DNA of 64,000 bases from the NCBI RefSeq assembly GCF_000967725.1, contig NZ_JXYE01000002.1, positions 992,001-1,056,000 on the forward strand, given 5' to 3'. The notes beneath the pieces were generated by a model. That model saw nothing but the letters and a program-made list of their open reading frames with translations, was not told the origin of the DNA and did no database searches. The position numbers and the translations under genes were made by a program. This document shows, piece by piece, positions 1-8,790 of the stretch (position 1 is its first letter; each line of letters opens with the position of its first letter). The DNA is from Loktanella sp. S4079 (GTDB taxonomy: Bacteria > Pseudomonadota > Alphaproteobacteria > Rhodobacterales > Rhodobacteraceae).

Positions 1-346
1 CACGAGGCACGACCATCAACACAGCGCCACCGAGGCCCTGAACCGCCCGTGCACCAATCAGCCAGCCAATCGTCGGCGCAACCGCACAACCAATGGTGCC
101 AATCACAAATATGCCCATACCAAAGTAGAGCGGTTTCTTACGCCCCACCTGATCGGCCCAAGGACCGTAGAAAAGCTGCGCCAAACCAAAGGCGACAAAA
201 TAGGAGGTAAGCGTCAATTGCACCGAGGCAACATCGGCATTGAGCGACTCCGCAATTGCGGGCATCGCCGGAAGATACATGTCGATGGCAAATGGACCAA
301 CGGCAGAAAGAAGCCCTAGAATAAGGGCTGCGCGAAACATGGACAT
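1..346 (-). CDS. Bcr/CflA-family MFS drug efflux transporter, N-terminal part (runs off window)
   Basis: Only the first 115 or so codons are present; the rest lies beyond base 1. The product is an inner-membrane major facilitator predicted to export drugs or small metabolites by proton antiport. The N-terminus has a hydrophobic first helix with the family-typical string FAIDMYLPAMPAI, then a second helix, then the MFS loop A motif in the form GPWADQVGRKKPL. The Bcr/CflA subgroup is judged from the DMYLPAMP string. Two in-frame ATG codons (346 and 340) could start it; the first is used. It lies 115 bp downstream of the ABC exporter on the same strand, and the two could share a transcript. The substrate cannot be told. 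Confidence 0.85.
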   Translation of the reverse strand, partial: MSMFRAALILGLLSAVGPFAIDMYLPAMPAIAESLNADVASVQLTLTSYFVAFGLAQLFYGPWADQVGRKKPLYFGMGIFVIGTIGCAVAPTIGWLIGARAVQGLGGAVLMVVPR

Positions 347-461
347 AAGTGGACCTGATATTTTAGTCAATCAGTGTCACGCTATCCGTCTTATGCCGGT
401 CTGACAATCGAACCGATTGCGCAGAGCTTTGTGCAAAAACGAACCGTCCCCCATCCGCGGG

Positions 462-2288
462 CTATACGCCTTCTTGCGCTTCTTCGGATTGGCGATTCCA
501 CAAGTTCGCGTAACGGCCACCACGTGCAAGCAGAACCTGATGCGTGCCCTGCTCGGTAATTTGGCCGTCTTCCAGCACAACAATGACATCGGCATCGGCG
601 ATGGTGGACAAGCGGTGGGCAATTGTCACAACCGTGCGTCCCTGCCCCATCGCCTTTAGCTCGGCCTGAATTTCCATCTCGGTCTGGGTATCAAGCGCCG
701 AAGTCGCCTCATCAAGCAGCAGGATCGGAGGGTTCTTAAGCAATGTACGCGCGATACCCACGCGCTGTTTTTCACCGCCAGAGAGCTTTAGCCCACGTTC
801 GCCCACCGCAGTCTGATAACCGTCAGGCAGGCTTGTGATGAAATCGTGAATTTTCGCGGCTTTGGCGGCTGCAATGATCTCTTGTTCGCTGGCGTCGGGC
901 CGACCATAGGCGATGTTGTAGTGAATGGTATCGTTGAATAGCACCGTGTCTTGAGGAACGACACCGATCTGCGCGTGCAGGCTGTCTTGGGTCACATCCC
1001 GGACGTCTTGGCCATCAATACATAACGCGCCATCGTTCACGTCATAGAACCGAAACAGCAAGCGACCAATCGTGGATTTGCCCGATCCTGACGGGCCGAC
1101 AATAGCCACCGTTTGTCCGGGCTGGACATCTAGGCTTACACCTTTGAGAATGGGGCGCTCTGCGTCATAGCCAAAGCTAATATTGTCCATTTTGATCGCA
1201 CCGCCTGCGATGATCAGCTCTGGCGCATTTGGCTTGTCTTGTACCTCGGCTGGCTGTTCAAGCAGATCGAACATATCGCCCATATCGATCAGTGCCTGCC
1301 GAATTTCGCGATAGACAGTACCAAGAAAGTTCAATGGCATCGTGATCTGGATCATATAGGCGTTTACCATCACAAAATCGCCAACTGTCAGATCACCACG
1401 CTCAACACCCATCACGGCCATGACCATGACCGCCACCAAACCGCTGGTAATCAATAGTGACTGACCAAAGTTCAGAAACGCGAGCGAATAGTTTGTCCGA
1501 ATAGCTGCCTTTTGGTATTGCGCCATCGCCCGGTCGTATCGCGCAGCCTCCCAGGCCTCGGCGCCAAAATACTTGACCGTCTCAAAATTCAGCAGACTAT
1601 CAATCGCCTTTTGATTGGCGTCAGTGTCCTGTTCGTTCATCACCCGTCGGATCTTGACCCGCCATTCGGTGACCTTGAACGTAAAGGTGATATAAAGCGC
1701 GATCGTTACAAAAACGGCCGCAAGATACCAGACATCGAACAGAAAGAACAAAACAGCCGCAATCATCAGCAGCTCAAGCACAAGCGGGCCGATGCTGAAT
1801 AACAAAAAGCGAAGCAGGAATTCGACGCCCTTTACCCCACGCTCGATAATGCGACTCAGCCCGCCGGTTTTGCGCATGATGTGATAGCGCATGGACAGAC
1901 GGTGAATATGCGTGAATGTCTCAAGCGCGAGCTGCCGCAATGCCCGCTGCCCCACCGGGGTAAAAACCACATCACGCAATTGCTGAAACCCGACGTTCAT
2001 CAGCCGAGCAACACCATAGGCCAAGGTCAACCCGACAGCGCCCATGCCGAGGAACGCCGCAGCACTTGCCCCGTCCGGGGCGAGCGCATCCACCGCTTGT
2101 TTGTAAAAGAGCGGCGTGAGCACAGCGATCATCTTTGCAGAAAACAGCACAGCTAGCGCAAGAACGACGCGACGCTTCACCCATGCCTGCCCGTCGGGCC
2201 ACAGATATGGTACAACGCGGCGAATGACATCCCAACCGCGCACTTCGATGTTATCAAGATTGGCAGCGGTTTTTGATAGGCGTCGCAT
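462..2288 (-). CDS. Atm1-type ABC exporter (fused permease and ATPase)
   Basis: A 608-residue half-transporter. The first 330 residues or so hold about six membrane helices. They include NFETVKYFGAE near residues 234-244, a string characteristic of the Atm1/ABCB7/HMT1 branch that exports glutathione-linked or Fe-S-related compounds. The ATPase half has Walker A GPSGSGKST near 398-406, the signature LSGGEKQRVGIAR, Walker B ILLLDEATSALD and a switch histidine in IAHRLST. It should act as a homodimer in the inner membrane. The ATG is preceded by GGAGAG. The family points to a role in Fe-S or heavy-metal/glutathione homeostasis; the exact substrate is inferred, not seen. Confidence 0.9.
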   Translation of the reverse strand: MRRLSKTAANLDNIEVRGWDVIRRVVPYLWPDGQAWVKRRVVLALAVLFSAKMIAVLTPLFYKQAVDALAPDGASAAAFLGMGAVGLTLAYGVARLMNVGFQQLRDVVFTPVGQRALRQLALETFTHIHRLSMRYHIMRKTGGLSRIIERGVKGVEFLLRFLLFSIGPLVLELLMIAAVLFFLFDVWYLAAVFVTIALYITFTFKVTEWRVKIRRVMNEQDTDANQKAIDSLLNFETVKYFGAEAWEAARYDRAMAQYQKAAIRTNYSLAFLNFGQSLLITSGLVAVMVMAVMGVERGDLTVGDFVMVNAYMIQITMPLNFLGTVYREIRQALIDMGDMFDLLEQPAEVQDKPNAPELIIAGGAIKMDNISFGYDAERPILKGVSLDVQPGQTVAIVGPSGSGKSTIGRLLFRFYDVNDGALCIDGQDVRDVTQDSLHAQIGVVPQDTVLFNDTIHYNIAYGRPDASEQEIIAAAKAAKIHDFITSLPDGYQTAVGERGLKLSGGEKQRVGIARTLLKNPPILLLDEATSALDTQTEMEIQAELKAMGQGRTVVTIAHRLSTIADADVIVVLEDGQITEQGTHQVLLARGGRYANLWNRQSEEAQEGV

Positions 2289-2353
2289 TCTTGGCTCTCC
2301 GGCTAGCAGCCCCCTTAGTTAGGGTGCCGCGTTCAGGAATGCCAGCCCCTTGG

Positions 2354-3514
2354 CTATTGGTTCATTTCAGGAATACGGAAAATTTGCCCCGGATAGATCA
2401 AGTCGGGATCACGAATAAGGTCGCTGTTGGCCTCGTATACCTGCACATAAAAGATACCGTTCCCGAGGTTTTCCTCGGCAATTGCCCATAGCGTCGATCC
2501 CGGCTGAACGGTGCGCACGGCGATATCAAACCCGTCCTCTGATGTTTCCGCGGCCAGAACCGCAGCGACATCTGCCGCTTCTTCACGTTTGAAAGGGGTC
2601 TCAAGACGCGAGACCACGGCGCCTGCGGTATCGACCTCATCTACACGCAATGTGTAGACCCCAGTTTCGACTTCGGGCAGATCAACGCGCCAATCCCCCC
2701 CTTCGGTCACAGGGGCGTTGGTGACAGGTTCGTTATCAAGATAGATTTGCACCGATCCATCGCCTGTCGCACGGCCGGAAATCTGCACCTCGCCCTGCGG
2801 GTCATAGGTGATCGCGTCCAATCCCACGTTCGCAGCGTCGCGGTTTGGGGTCGATTGCACAACACGCACGCCCTCTGCATCCGCCTGCAAAATAGTCGGA
2901 GACTGCGGTTGCGTTGCGACTTCATCAATTGCGGGTGCAACAGGGGCGACTGGTGCCGTTGGCGCAACGTCCGGCGTTGCAATGACAGCCTGCGCCGTTT
3001 CTTCCACCTCTGGCTGCGCCTCGGTCGCTGGCGGCTCCACCTGCGCAATCACCGGAGGCGGCGCAGCAATCGGTGCAACAATATAGCTGGTTTCGGATCT
3101 CACAGCTTTTGCATCGGGGTCAGCAAGCAAATACAAACTACGCGGATCAGGCGAAGCATCCGCCATCGGCAGTACCACGAAATTCCCAGAGGCATCCGCG
3201 GTCGTCCGCACCAACTCTGCGCCGGCAAGCATAATCGCAACGACCTGCCCCGGCTCTGCACGGCCTGCAATGACCATACTGCCGTCTGCCTCAACACGGA
3301 AAGTATCAAAGCGCGGCGCAACCGGACCTTTGGGAACAACGGGGGACTCGACGACAGGCTCTGCCACAGCCACCGCTTGGGGTGTGACGGGCGCCTGCGC
3401 GACGATTGCCGTTTCAGGCTGCGGGGCAAACATCACAATGACAACACCGATTGCCAAAGCGACAACTGCACCCAATGCGAGTCGTCCAGCGTTTGATTTC
3501 GTTTCCTCGGTCAC
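2354..3514 (-). CDS. LysM-domain protein, membrane anchored, Ig-like middle
   Basis: About 386 residues. One hydrophobic segment near residues 12-30 (LALGAVVALAIGVVIVMFA) anchors it or serves as an uncleaved signal. An Ala/Pro/Val-rich region follows, with two stretches that resemble bacterial Ig-like or carboxypeptidase-regulatory modules (VIAGRAEPGQVVAIML; VQISGRATGDGSVQIYLDN). The C-terminal 45 residues or so form a LysM peptidoglycan-binding domain (PGSTLWAIAEENLGNG through LIYPGQIFRIP). The GTG at 3514 is chosen because AGGGG sits 7 bases upstream; an upstream in-frame GTG at 3553 lacks this. It probably acts in the periplasm at the cell wall. The exact role is unknown. Confidence 0.8.
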   Translation of the reverse strand: MTEETKSNAGRLALGAVVALAIGVVIVMFAPQPETAIVAQAPVTPQAVAVAEPVVESPVVPKGPVAPRFDTFRVEADGSMVIAGRAEPGQVVAIMLAGAELVRTTADASGNFVVLPMADASPDPRSLYLLADPDAKAVRSETSYIVAPIAAPPPVIAQVEPPATEAQPEVEETAQAVIATPDVAPTAPVAPVAPAIDEVATQPQSPTILQADAEGVRVVQSTPNRDAANVGLDAITYDPQGEVQISGRATGDGSVQIYLDNEPVTNAPVTEGGDWRVDLPEVETGVYTLRVDEVDTAGAVVSRLETPFKREEAADVAAVLAAETSEDGFDIAVRTVQPGSTLWAIAEENLGNGIFYVQVYEANSDLIRDPDLIYPGQIFRIPEMNQ

Positions 3515-3623
3515 GTGTTTTCCCCTCACACCCATTGTAATCGGCGCCCCCACCGCACATGGTTAAGCCACCGTAACAACGCCACAATAAGGCGTCAAAG
3601 TTTAGCTGCGAAAAAGGTTACCT

Positions 3624-4178
3624 ATGACGACATTTCCTAAATCCGTTTGCGTCTATTGCGGGTCTCGCGATGGCGTTACACCCGCATACGCTGAGGCCGC
3701 AAAGGAGACCGGCGAAATGCTGGTCAAAAATGGCTGGCGACTGGTCTACGGCGCAGGAGATGTCGGACTGATGGGGCGCGTCGCCAATGCGGTCCAAGAC
3801 GCAGGCGGTAACACATTCGGGGTTATCCCAACGCACCTCATGGATTGGGAAGTCGGCAAGCGCGACCTTGATAGTTTTGTCATCACCGAAACCATGCACG
3901 AACGCAAAAAGGTGATGTTCATGAACGCTGACGCTGTGGTCGTTCTACCCGGCGGGGCCGGATCACTGGACGAATTCTTTGAGGCGCTTACTTGGCGACA
4001 ACTCAAACTCCACGCGAAACCAATCGTGCTGTTAAATATAGACGGGTTTTGGGACCCTCTTTGGACATTGCTAGAACATGTCGTAAAGCAAGGCTTTGCC
4101 GGCGACGACATCCTATCTTATGTGTCGATTGTACCCGACGTGGCATCGCTAGAGGCGACGCTGAAAGACGCACTTTAA
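3624..4178 (+). CDS. LOG-family (TIGR00730) nucleotide phosphoribohydrolase-like protein
   Basis: A 184-residue Rossmann-fold protein of the LOG/YvdD family, close in size to its relatives. It has the N-terminal VCVYCGSRDG start, the GAGDVGLMGRVA segment and the hallmark phosphate-binding string LPGGAGSLDEFFEALTW near residues 112-128, whose usual form is PGGxGTxxE. Characterised members hydrolyse cytokinin riboside 5'-monophosphate or AMP to free base and ribose 5-phosphate. Here the PGGxG(T/S) and E residues are conserved, so activity is likely, but the physiological substrate in a marine bacterium is unclear. AAGG lies 7 bases before the ATG. It is divergent from the LysM gene. Confidence 0.85.
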   Translation: MTTFPKSVCVYCGSRDGVTPAYAEAAKETGEMLVKNGWRLVYGAGDVGLMGRVANAVQDAGGNTFGVIPTHLMDWEVGKRDLDSFVITETMHERKKVMFMNADAVVVLPGGAGSLDEFFEALTWRQLKLHAKPIVLLNIDGFWDPLWTLLEHVVKQGFAGDDILSYVSIVPDVASLEATLKDAL

Positions 4179-4194
4179 GCAACTAGGGAACCGC

Positions 4195-4911
4195 ATGGCA
4201 TATTTTATCTTGGGTGGTCAGTGGACTGATGAAGAGAGAGGCAAATACGCGGATCAGCTTGATTTGGTGTATTTCGAAGAACTCGATGGCGATACTAATT
4301 TTGTCGAGCTGGTTGATAGAACACAAGATGAGGGACGGCGGATAACGGCCGGGAGCGTTAATGCTGGTCGCCCATTGAAGCCAGATCATATCCCGACAAA
4401 GCTCGAACGTAAGCCATGTAGCCTGGAAGAACTGCCACTTCTGGACGTTGAAACATTTGATGGTGCCAACCTCCTCGTGTCGCAGGCATTCAAAGACCTT
4501 CTTGAAGAGTTGGAACCTGACGTACACCAATTTTGGCCAATGGAAATCTATATCAAAGGCGAGATGGTTGGCCTGCGTTATTGGTTCATTGCATGCCACC
4601 GGATTGCTGCGCTGAGCAAAGAGCACTGCTCCCCAAAGCTAGACAAGTATGGATATTGGGAAGCCAGCAAATTTGGACACACAGAAAACGACCGCGTTGT
4701 TTTTTCACGTGACTCCATCGGTGACCGTCATGCCTGGGTCGATAAGATGTATGGGGATCGACTGTTTTCTGATGAGTTTGGTGATCGGTTGAAAAAGCTT
4801 AATTTGACTGGCGTCGAGTTGTCTAAGATTGAAGAGGCATCTGATATCCAGAGCAAGCCCACAGAACCACGTTTTCCATGGCTTTCTGCAAAGTATTGGT
4901 TTGGAAAGTAG
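4195..4911 (+). CDS. Imm11-like (DUF1629) immunity-type protein
   Basis: A 238-residue soluble protein starting 16 bp after the LOG-family gene, with AGGGA before the ATG. Its architecture matches my memory of Imm11/DUF1629 proteins: an N-terminal half with little pattern, then LLVSQAFKDLLEELEPDVHQ, FWPMEIYIKG and a C-terminal segment about a structural motif ending VVFSRDSIGDRHAWVDK and RLKKLNLTGVEL. Imm11 members are predicted immunity proteins against polymorphic toxins. No toxin, Rhs or secretion gene is adjacent, so it is an orphan here. The sequence looks more AT-rich than its neighbours, compatible with acquisition. The family call is by pattern memory and should be checked with an HMM search. 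Confidence 0.6.
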   Translation: MAYFILGGQWTDEERGKYADQLDLVYFEELDGDTNFVELVDRTQDEGRRITAGSVNAGRPLKPDHIPTKLERKPCSLEELPLLDVETFDGANLLVSQAFKDLLEELEPDVHQFWPMEIYIKGEMVGLRYWFIACHRIAALSKEHCSPKLDKYGYWEASKFGHTENDRVVFSRDSIGDRHAWVDKMYGDRLFSDEFGDRLKKLNLTGVELSKIEEASDIQSKPTEPRFPWLSAKYWFGK

Positions 4912-4913
4912 AG

Positions 4914-5828
4914 TTAACCAAGCGCAGCCAACTTACGCGCCGCCCTATCCTGCCGGAGTGCTGTCACCGAGTACAATATCACCGCTGCCCATATCATCGG
5001 AAATGCGATCATGTGCACGGTGCCGAATGGCTCTGCAAAGATCAGCACGGCGACCAGAAACTGGAGTGTGGGATTCAGGTAGAACACGATCCCCGTCGTC
5101 GCCATCGCAACGCGGCGCGCACCGTAGGCAAACATGATCAGCGGGATCGAAGTGATCGGACCTGCACAAATCAGCAAGAGCGTATCGCGCAAATTGGCTC
5201 CAAATATACCACCCGATGCGGGCTGGAACCCTTGGAAACCTGCAAAATGGACGCCAACCAACCAAACCACGGCCAAAGGGGTCACCAATGCTACCTCGCC
5301 CGCGACGGTCAAGATTGGCCCGGCGTCGATCCCCTTTTTGATGACACCATAAATCGCAAAGGTAATCGCAAGCGCCAGGGCAACCAGCGGCACGATCTGC
5401 AAGCCGACGGTCAACACCACAACAGCAGCCAAAACCAGCAGAATCGCGATCCATTTGATTCGGCTTAGTTTTTCACCGAATACGACTCGCCCAAGCAGGA
5501 TCGCCAGTAGCGGGTAGATGTAATAGCCGATGCTTGCTTCGGTCGAGCGGTCAATCTGGGTCGAGAGAATAAAGATGAACCAATTCGCCGAAATCATCAC
5601 TGACGCTGCAATCATGAGCATCGGCTGAGACTTGACCACCTGCCACATGGCAGCCAAACGGCGCTGCACCAACAGGATCGCCGCAAACATCACAAATGAC
5701 CAAAGCGCGCGATGCGATAACACCTCGAGCGGCGGCACATGCGCCAGCGCCTTGTAATAGATTGGGGATAGCCCCCAAACGACACAGGTCGCGATGATCG
5801 CGACGATCCCTTTGGCAGGGTCGGTCAC
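4914..5828 (-). CDS. rarD: EamA/DMT-family transporter RarD
   Basis: A 304-residue inner-membrane protein with about ten helices in two repeats, the DMT/EamA layout. The opening GIVAIIATCVVWGLSPIYYK and the string EVLSHRALWSF are typical of RarD, a protein named for chloramphenicol sensitivity whose true substrate is not established. Translation appears to start at GTG 5828, overlapping the stop of the upstream dehydratase by 4 bp, so the two are probably translationally coupled. Its 3' end nearly touches the convergent Imm11-like gene. Confidence 0.88.
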   Translation of the reverse strand: MTDPAKGIVAIIATCVVWGLSPIYYKALAHVPPLEVLSHRALWSFVMFAAILLVQRRLAAMWQVVKSQPMLMIAASVMISANWFIFILSTQIDRSTEASIGYYIYPLLAILLGRVVFGEKLSRIKWIAILLVLAAVVVLTVGLQIVPLVALALAITFAIYGVIKKGIDAGPILTVAGEVALVTPLAVVWLVGVHFAGFQGFQPASGGIFGANLRDTLLLICAGPITSIPLIMFAYGARRVAMATTGIVFYLNPTLQFLVAVLIFAEPFGTVHMIAFPMIWAAVILYSVTALRQDRAARKLAALG

Positions 5829-6802
5829 GCGGCTAGCTCGGGCATCAGTTGGTTAAACCGCGCTAGGCTGATGTTCGACCCACAGGCGATGATACCCACG
5901 TGTTTCCCAGCAAGTTCTTGGCGTAAAGGACCAATCATTGCCGCCAAAGAGGACGCGCAAGCAGGCTCTGCCATGATGCGGAGTTTCCGCAAATAGTGCT
6001 CCATCGCTTTGCGCATTTGGTCATCGTCAACGTGAACGATTTTTTCAACGTATTGCTTGGCGATGCCAAACGAATAAGGCAATGCATAGGGCGCGCTAAG
6101 GCTATCGGCGATGGTATTCACCCCATCAAGCGTCACGGGCCTATCCGCCGCAAAGCTGCGATACATGCTGTCCGCACCTGTTGGTTCGACACCAATTACG
6201 GTCGCCTCTGGCTTTAGCTGTTTGATCGCGCAGGCCATCCCGCTGATGAGACCACCACCCCCGACCGGCACGATAAATGTATCCAGATAAGGCGCCTGAC
6301 GGAGATATTCAGCGCCACAAGTCGCAGCGCCCAACGTCATATGCGCGCCCTCAAACGGGTGCATAAGGGTACGTCCTGCTTCGGCCTCTGAATTCATTGC
6401 GGCAAACGCAGCGGCCATATCGTCGAACAGGGCGACCTTTGCGCCAAGAGCCTCGCAACCAGCGATACGTGCGGGATCGACCGCGCGTGGCATACAAATC
6501 AGTGCATCGACCCCGGCAGCCTGCGCCGCCCATGATACAGCCAAGGCATGATTGCCACCGCTTGCGGCGACAACACCCGCAGCGCGCTGGTCCGCGTTTA
6601 ACTGCTGTATCCCCAGATAGGCACCACGCGCCTTAAAGGACCCAGATTGTTGGAACAATTCAAGCTTGACCGTCGCACTAGCGCAGTCTGGCAATATGCC
6701 GTCCCAACGCTGAGATGTCAGCGGCAGAACGGGAGTTTCGATAGCGGCCCCGTGCAATTGCTCGGCGGCCGCGTTTATTGCGGATAAATTTGGAACGGAC
6801 AT
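5825..6802 (-). CDS. PLP-dependent threonine/serine dehydratase
   Basis: A 325-residue fold-type II PLP enzyme. The PLP lysine lies in SGSFKARGA, the substrate loop is ASGGNHALAVS and the phosphate loop is VPVGGGGLISG. The closing CGSNIS matches the C-terminal serine or cysteine that binds the cofactor ring nitrogen. It lacks the C-terminal ACT-like regulatory domain of biosynthetic IlvA, so a catabolic threonine/serine dehydratase or a serine-racemase-like role is more likely. ATG 6802 follows AAGG and begins at the family start MSVPNLSAINAA; an in-frame upstream extension of 23 codons looks non-coding. It is upstream of and overlapping rarD. Confidence 0.85.
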   Translation of the reverse strand: MSVPNLSAINAAAEQLHGAAIETPVLPLTSQRWDGILPDCASATVKLELFQQSGSFKARGAYLGIQQLNADQRAAGVVAASGGNHALAVSWAAQAAGVDALICMPRAVDPARIAGCEALGAKVALFDDMAAAFAAMNSEAEAGRTLMHPFEGAHMTLGAATCGAEYLRQAPYLDTFIVPVGGGGLISGMACAIKQLKPEATVIGVEPTGADSMYRSFAADRPVTLDGVNTIADSLSAPYALPYSFGIAKQYVEKIVHVDDDQMRKAMEHYLRKLRIMAEPACASSLAAMIGPLRQELAGKHVGIIACGSNISLARFNQLMPELAA

Positions 6803-6913
6803 TTCTAGCCTTGAATGTAGACCAGTGAGGTGTTTCACGCAGTGCCAGTATTGTCCAGACTTGCAGTCCAAAACACATGTCTTTTCACTAGTTTGTCAAA
6901 CCGACCCGCCAGA

Positions 6914-7867
6914 TTATGATCCGCCACGTCCAGGCATACGCGACCGCATCAATTCACCTACGTCAACATCTGCACCTTGCCCCTGCATCAAGTTGTTTCC
7001 ACTTTCGGCGATACGTGCCTTTTGAATGACAGCAGCTCCTGCGCATTGCAGGCTGAACGCCCAAACCGATATCAACACTGCTATGGCAATATAGATGAAC
7101 GTATTAACCGATGCCTCAATATCGCGACCAAGAACCAGATTATGTGTCGCCTCAAAAGTTTCGGTAAACACATTTATGAATCCCAGATACTCTTGCGCCT
7201 CGCCAACGATGGGCATCACCCCTAGCGGGATCACGCAACTCAGCACAGATAGGGCAATCATGGTCGGCAGCTTTGCCCCGAACCCATCAAAATTAGACAG
7301 GCGCACTTTGCCCACCTGATCTGCTGTCAAAAAAGAAGCAATCGCAGGAAGTAACGCAGAACGAATTAGCAAAACACTCAAGCCGATCAAAATTGTCGGT
7401 ATTGCAATGTCCCGTCGATAGATAAGATCAGCAAAAGCAGCCGTCGGGTCAAGAACACGATCTTTGTCCTGTGGTAACCCAAGATGCGCCAGATCACCCG
7501 CCAAAGCCAGGGTGCCAGTTATGACGATAAAGGCAACACCCGAGATGGCCAGCCAATCTACAAATCCATATCCAATAACAGTTTTAATGGCGCGTTCCTT
7601 TTTGACAGGAACGTCCAAACAGCGCAGACCGATTTTCACCCCAACAAAAAACGGATGCATGGTGATAAACCACGAAACAAGTACACCGATGACAGTAGAA
7701 CATAGCATCGCCAAAAGGGAAACGAACAAAGACGGACCAAGCAAAGCGATGGTCACCCCAAACAGCAAAAATTGAAGTGTTATGTATAAGACAGCCAATA
7801 GCGGCAAAATAAAAAGTAAGCGAATAAAAATACGAAAAGACAGACCCAATGATTGAATGACGATCAA
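6914..7867 (-). CDS. Hypothetical polytopic membrane protein
   Basis: A 317-residue protein with about seven hydrophobic segments: the first 70 residues are nearly continuous membrane, and later ones lie near 95-120, 155-180, 200-220 and 260-285. Short polar loops separate them, and the tail ends SRMPGRGGS. I do not recognise a family. It has no close operon partner: the dehydratase start lies 111 bp further on, and the sodB terminator ends 117 bp upstream. The upstream stretch 7868-7984 is AT-rich and probably holds its promoter. Coding character is supported by length, good hydrophobic periodicity and absence of a competing frame. Confidence 0.7.
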   Translation of the reverse strand: MIVIQSLGLSFRIFIRLLFILPLLAVLYITLQFLLFGVTIALLGPSLFVSLLAMLCSTVIGVLVSWFITMHPFFVGVKIGLRCLDVPVKKERAIKTVIGYGFVDWLAISGVAFIVITGTLALAGDLAHLGLPQDKDRVLDPTAAFADLIYRRDIAIPTILIGLSVLLIRSALLPAIASFLTADQVGKVRLSNFDGFGAKLPTMIALSVLSCVIPLGVMPIVGEAQEYLGFINVFTETFEATHNLVLGRDIEASVNTFIYIAIAVLISVWAFSLQCAGAAVIQKARIAESGNNLMQGQGADVDVGELMRSRMPGRGGS

Positions 7868-7984
7868 ATTAACCTCTTATTTTTGTTATAACTGTTATAA
7901 AATATAGGAACCACTCGACCGCATTGAAGCACAACCAAACCGGGAAAATTAATCTCAACTTCCCCCTTCCTTTTCACAACAAAT

Positions 7985-8016
7985 AAAAAAAACCCACCGC
8001 GCAAAACGCGATGGGC
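7985..8016 (-). terminator. Intrinsic terminator of sodB
   Basis: Read on the minus strand, the bases form a 9-bp stem (CCCATCGCG with CGCGGTGGG, one G-U pair) around a 5-base loop, followed at once by a run of eight T. It lies 23 bp past the sodB stop codon. Stem arms are at 7993-8001 and 8007-8015. Confidence 0.85.
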
Positions 8017-8038
8017 TTTGTCTTAGGCTGGGGCCAGA

Positions 8039-8638
8039 TTACAGGCGGCCAGCGACGTTTTCCCAGTTGACCAGGTTATCAAGGAAGTTGGTCAAATATG
8101 CAGGGCGTTTGTTACGGAAGTCGATGTAGTAGGAGTGCTCCCATACGTCGCAACCAAGCAGTGCAGTTTGACCAAAGCAGAGCGGGTTCACACCGTTTTC
8201 TGTCTTAGTCACTTTCAGAGCGCCGTCAGTGTCTTTGACAAGCCAAGCCCAGCCAGAACCGAACTGACCTGCGCCCGCTGCGCTGAATTGTGTTTTGAAT
8301 TCTTCGACAGAACCAAAGCTTTCAACCAGTGCTTTTTCCAGTTCGCCCGGGATGCCTGTGTCGTTTGGACCCATCATTTCCCAGAACTGGTTGTGATTCC
8401 ATAGCTGAGAGATGTTGTTAAAGATGCCGTTTTGCGCAACCGCAGTTTTATCGTAGGTACCGACGATGATTTCCTCAAGCGTCTTGCCTTCCCACTCTGT
8501 CCCGGCGATGGCGGCGTTGCCGTTCGTCACATAAGCGTTGTGGTGCAGATCGTGGTGGTATTCCAGCGTTTCGGCGGACATGCCTTTTGCAGCAAGTGCG
8601 TCATGTGCATATGGAAGATCAGGGAGTGTAAAAGCCAT
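8039..8638 (-). CDS. sodB: Iron superoxide dismutase
   Basis: A 199-residue cytosolic superoxide dismutase of the Fe/Mn family, which disproportionates superoxide to oxygen and hydrogen peroxide. Family landmarks are LEYHHDLHHNAYV (first metal histidine near residue 28), SQLWNHNQFWEMM (second histidine) and GCDVWEHSYYIDF (metal Asp and His). The NHNQFW and GSGWAWLV strings and the length favour the iron type. It is monocistronic: a candidate promoter lies just upstream and a strong hairpin terminator just downstream. It sits next to the sarcosine oxidase operon, whose reaction makes peroxide, but the two do not share a transcript. Confidence 0.95.
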   Translation of the reverse strand: MAFTLPDLPYAHDALAAKGMSAETLEYHHDLHHNAYVTNGNAAIAGTEWEGKTLEEIIVGTYDKTAVAQNGIFNNISQLWNHNQFWEMMGPNDTGIPGELEKALVESFGSVEEFKTQFSAAGAGQFGSGWAWLVKDTDGALKVTKTENGVNPLCFGQTALLGCDVWEHSYYIDFRNKRPAYLTNFLDNLVNWENVAGRL

Positions 8639-8672
8639 TGTCTTAACTTTCTGTGTTGAGGACAGGATGCAC

Positions 8673-8702
8673 GATACATCTCACATGGCAGCGCAAGGTC
8701 AA
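8673..8702 (-). promoter_or_regulatory. Candidate sigma-70-type promoter of sodB
   Basis: On the minus strand, TTGACC (8702-8697) is followed after 18 bases by TGTATC (8678-8673), about 35 bp before the sodB ATG. The -35 match is strong and the -10 moderate. The spacing and position fit an alphaproteobacterial housekeeping promoter. Confidence 0.45.
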
Positions 8703-8790
8703 GACCTAGCAGTGAATGAACCGATGGTTCACATGCTGCTGTTCATATTTGCACAACCAATGGGCATGCGTCGCCCTGCCCTCAAATGGG

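Noticed and set aside
2747-3496. 249-codon plus-strand ORF opposite the LysM gene
   Set aside because: It is antisense to Pro/Ala-rich coding and reads as Arg/His/Cys-rich; typical shadow ORF.
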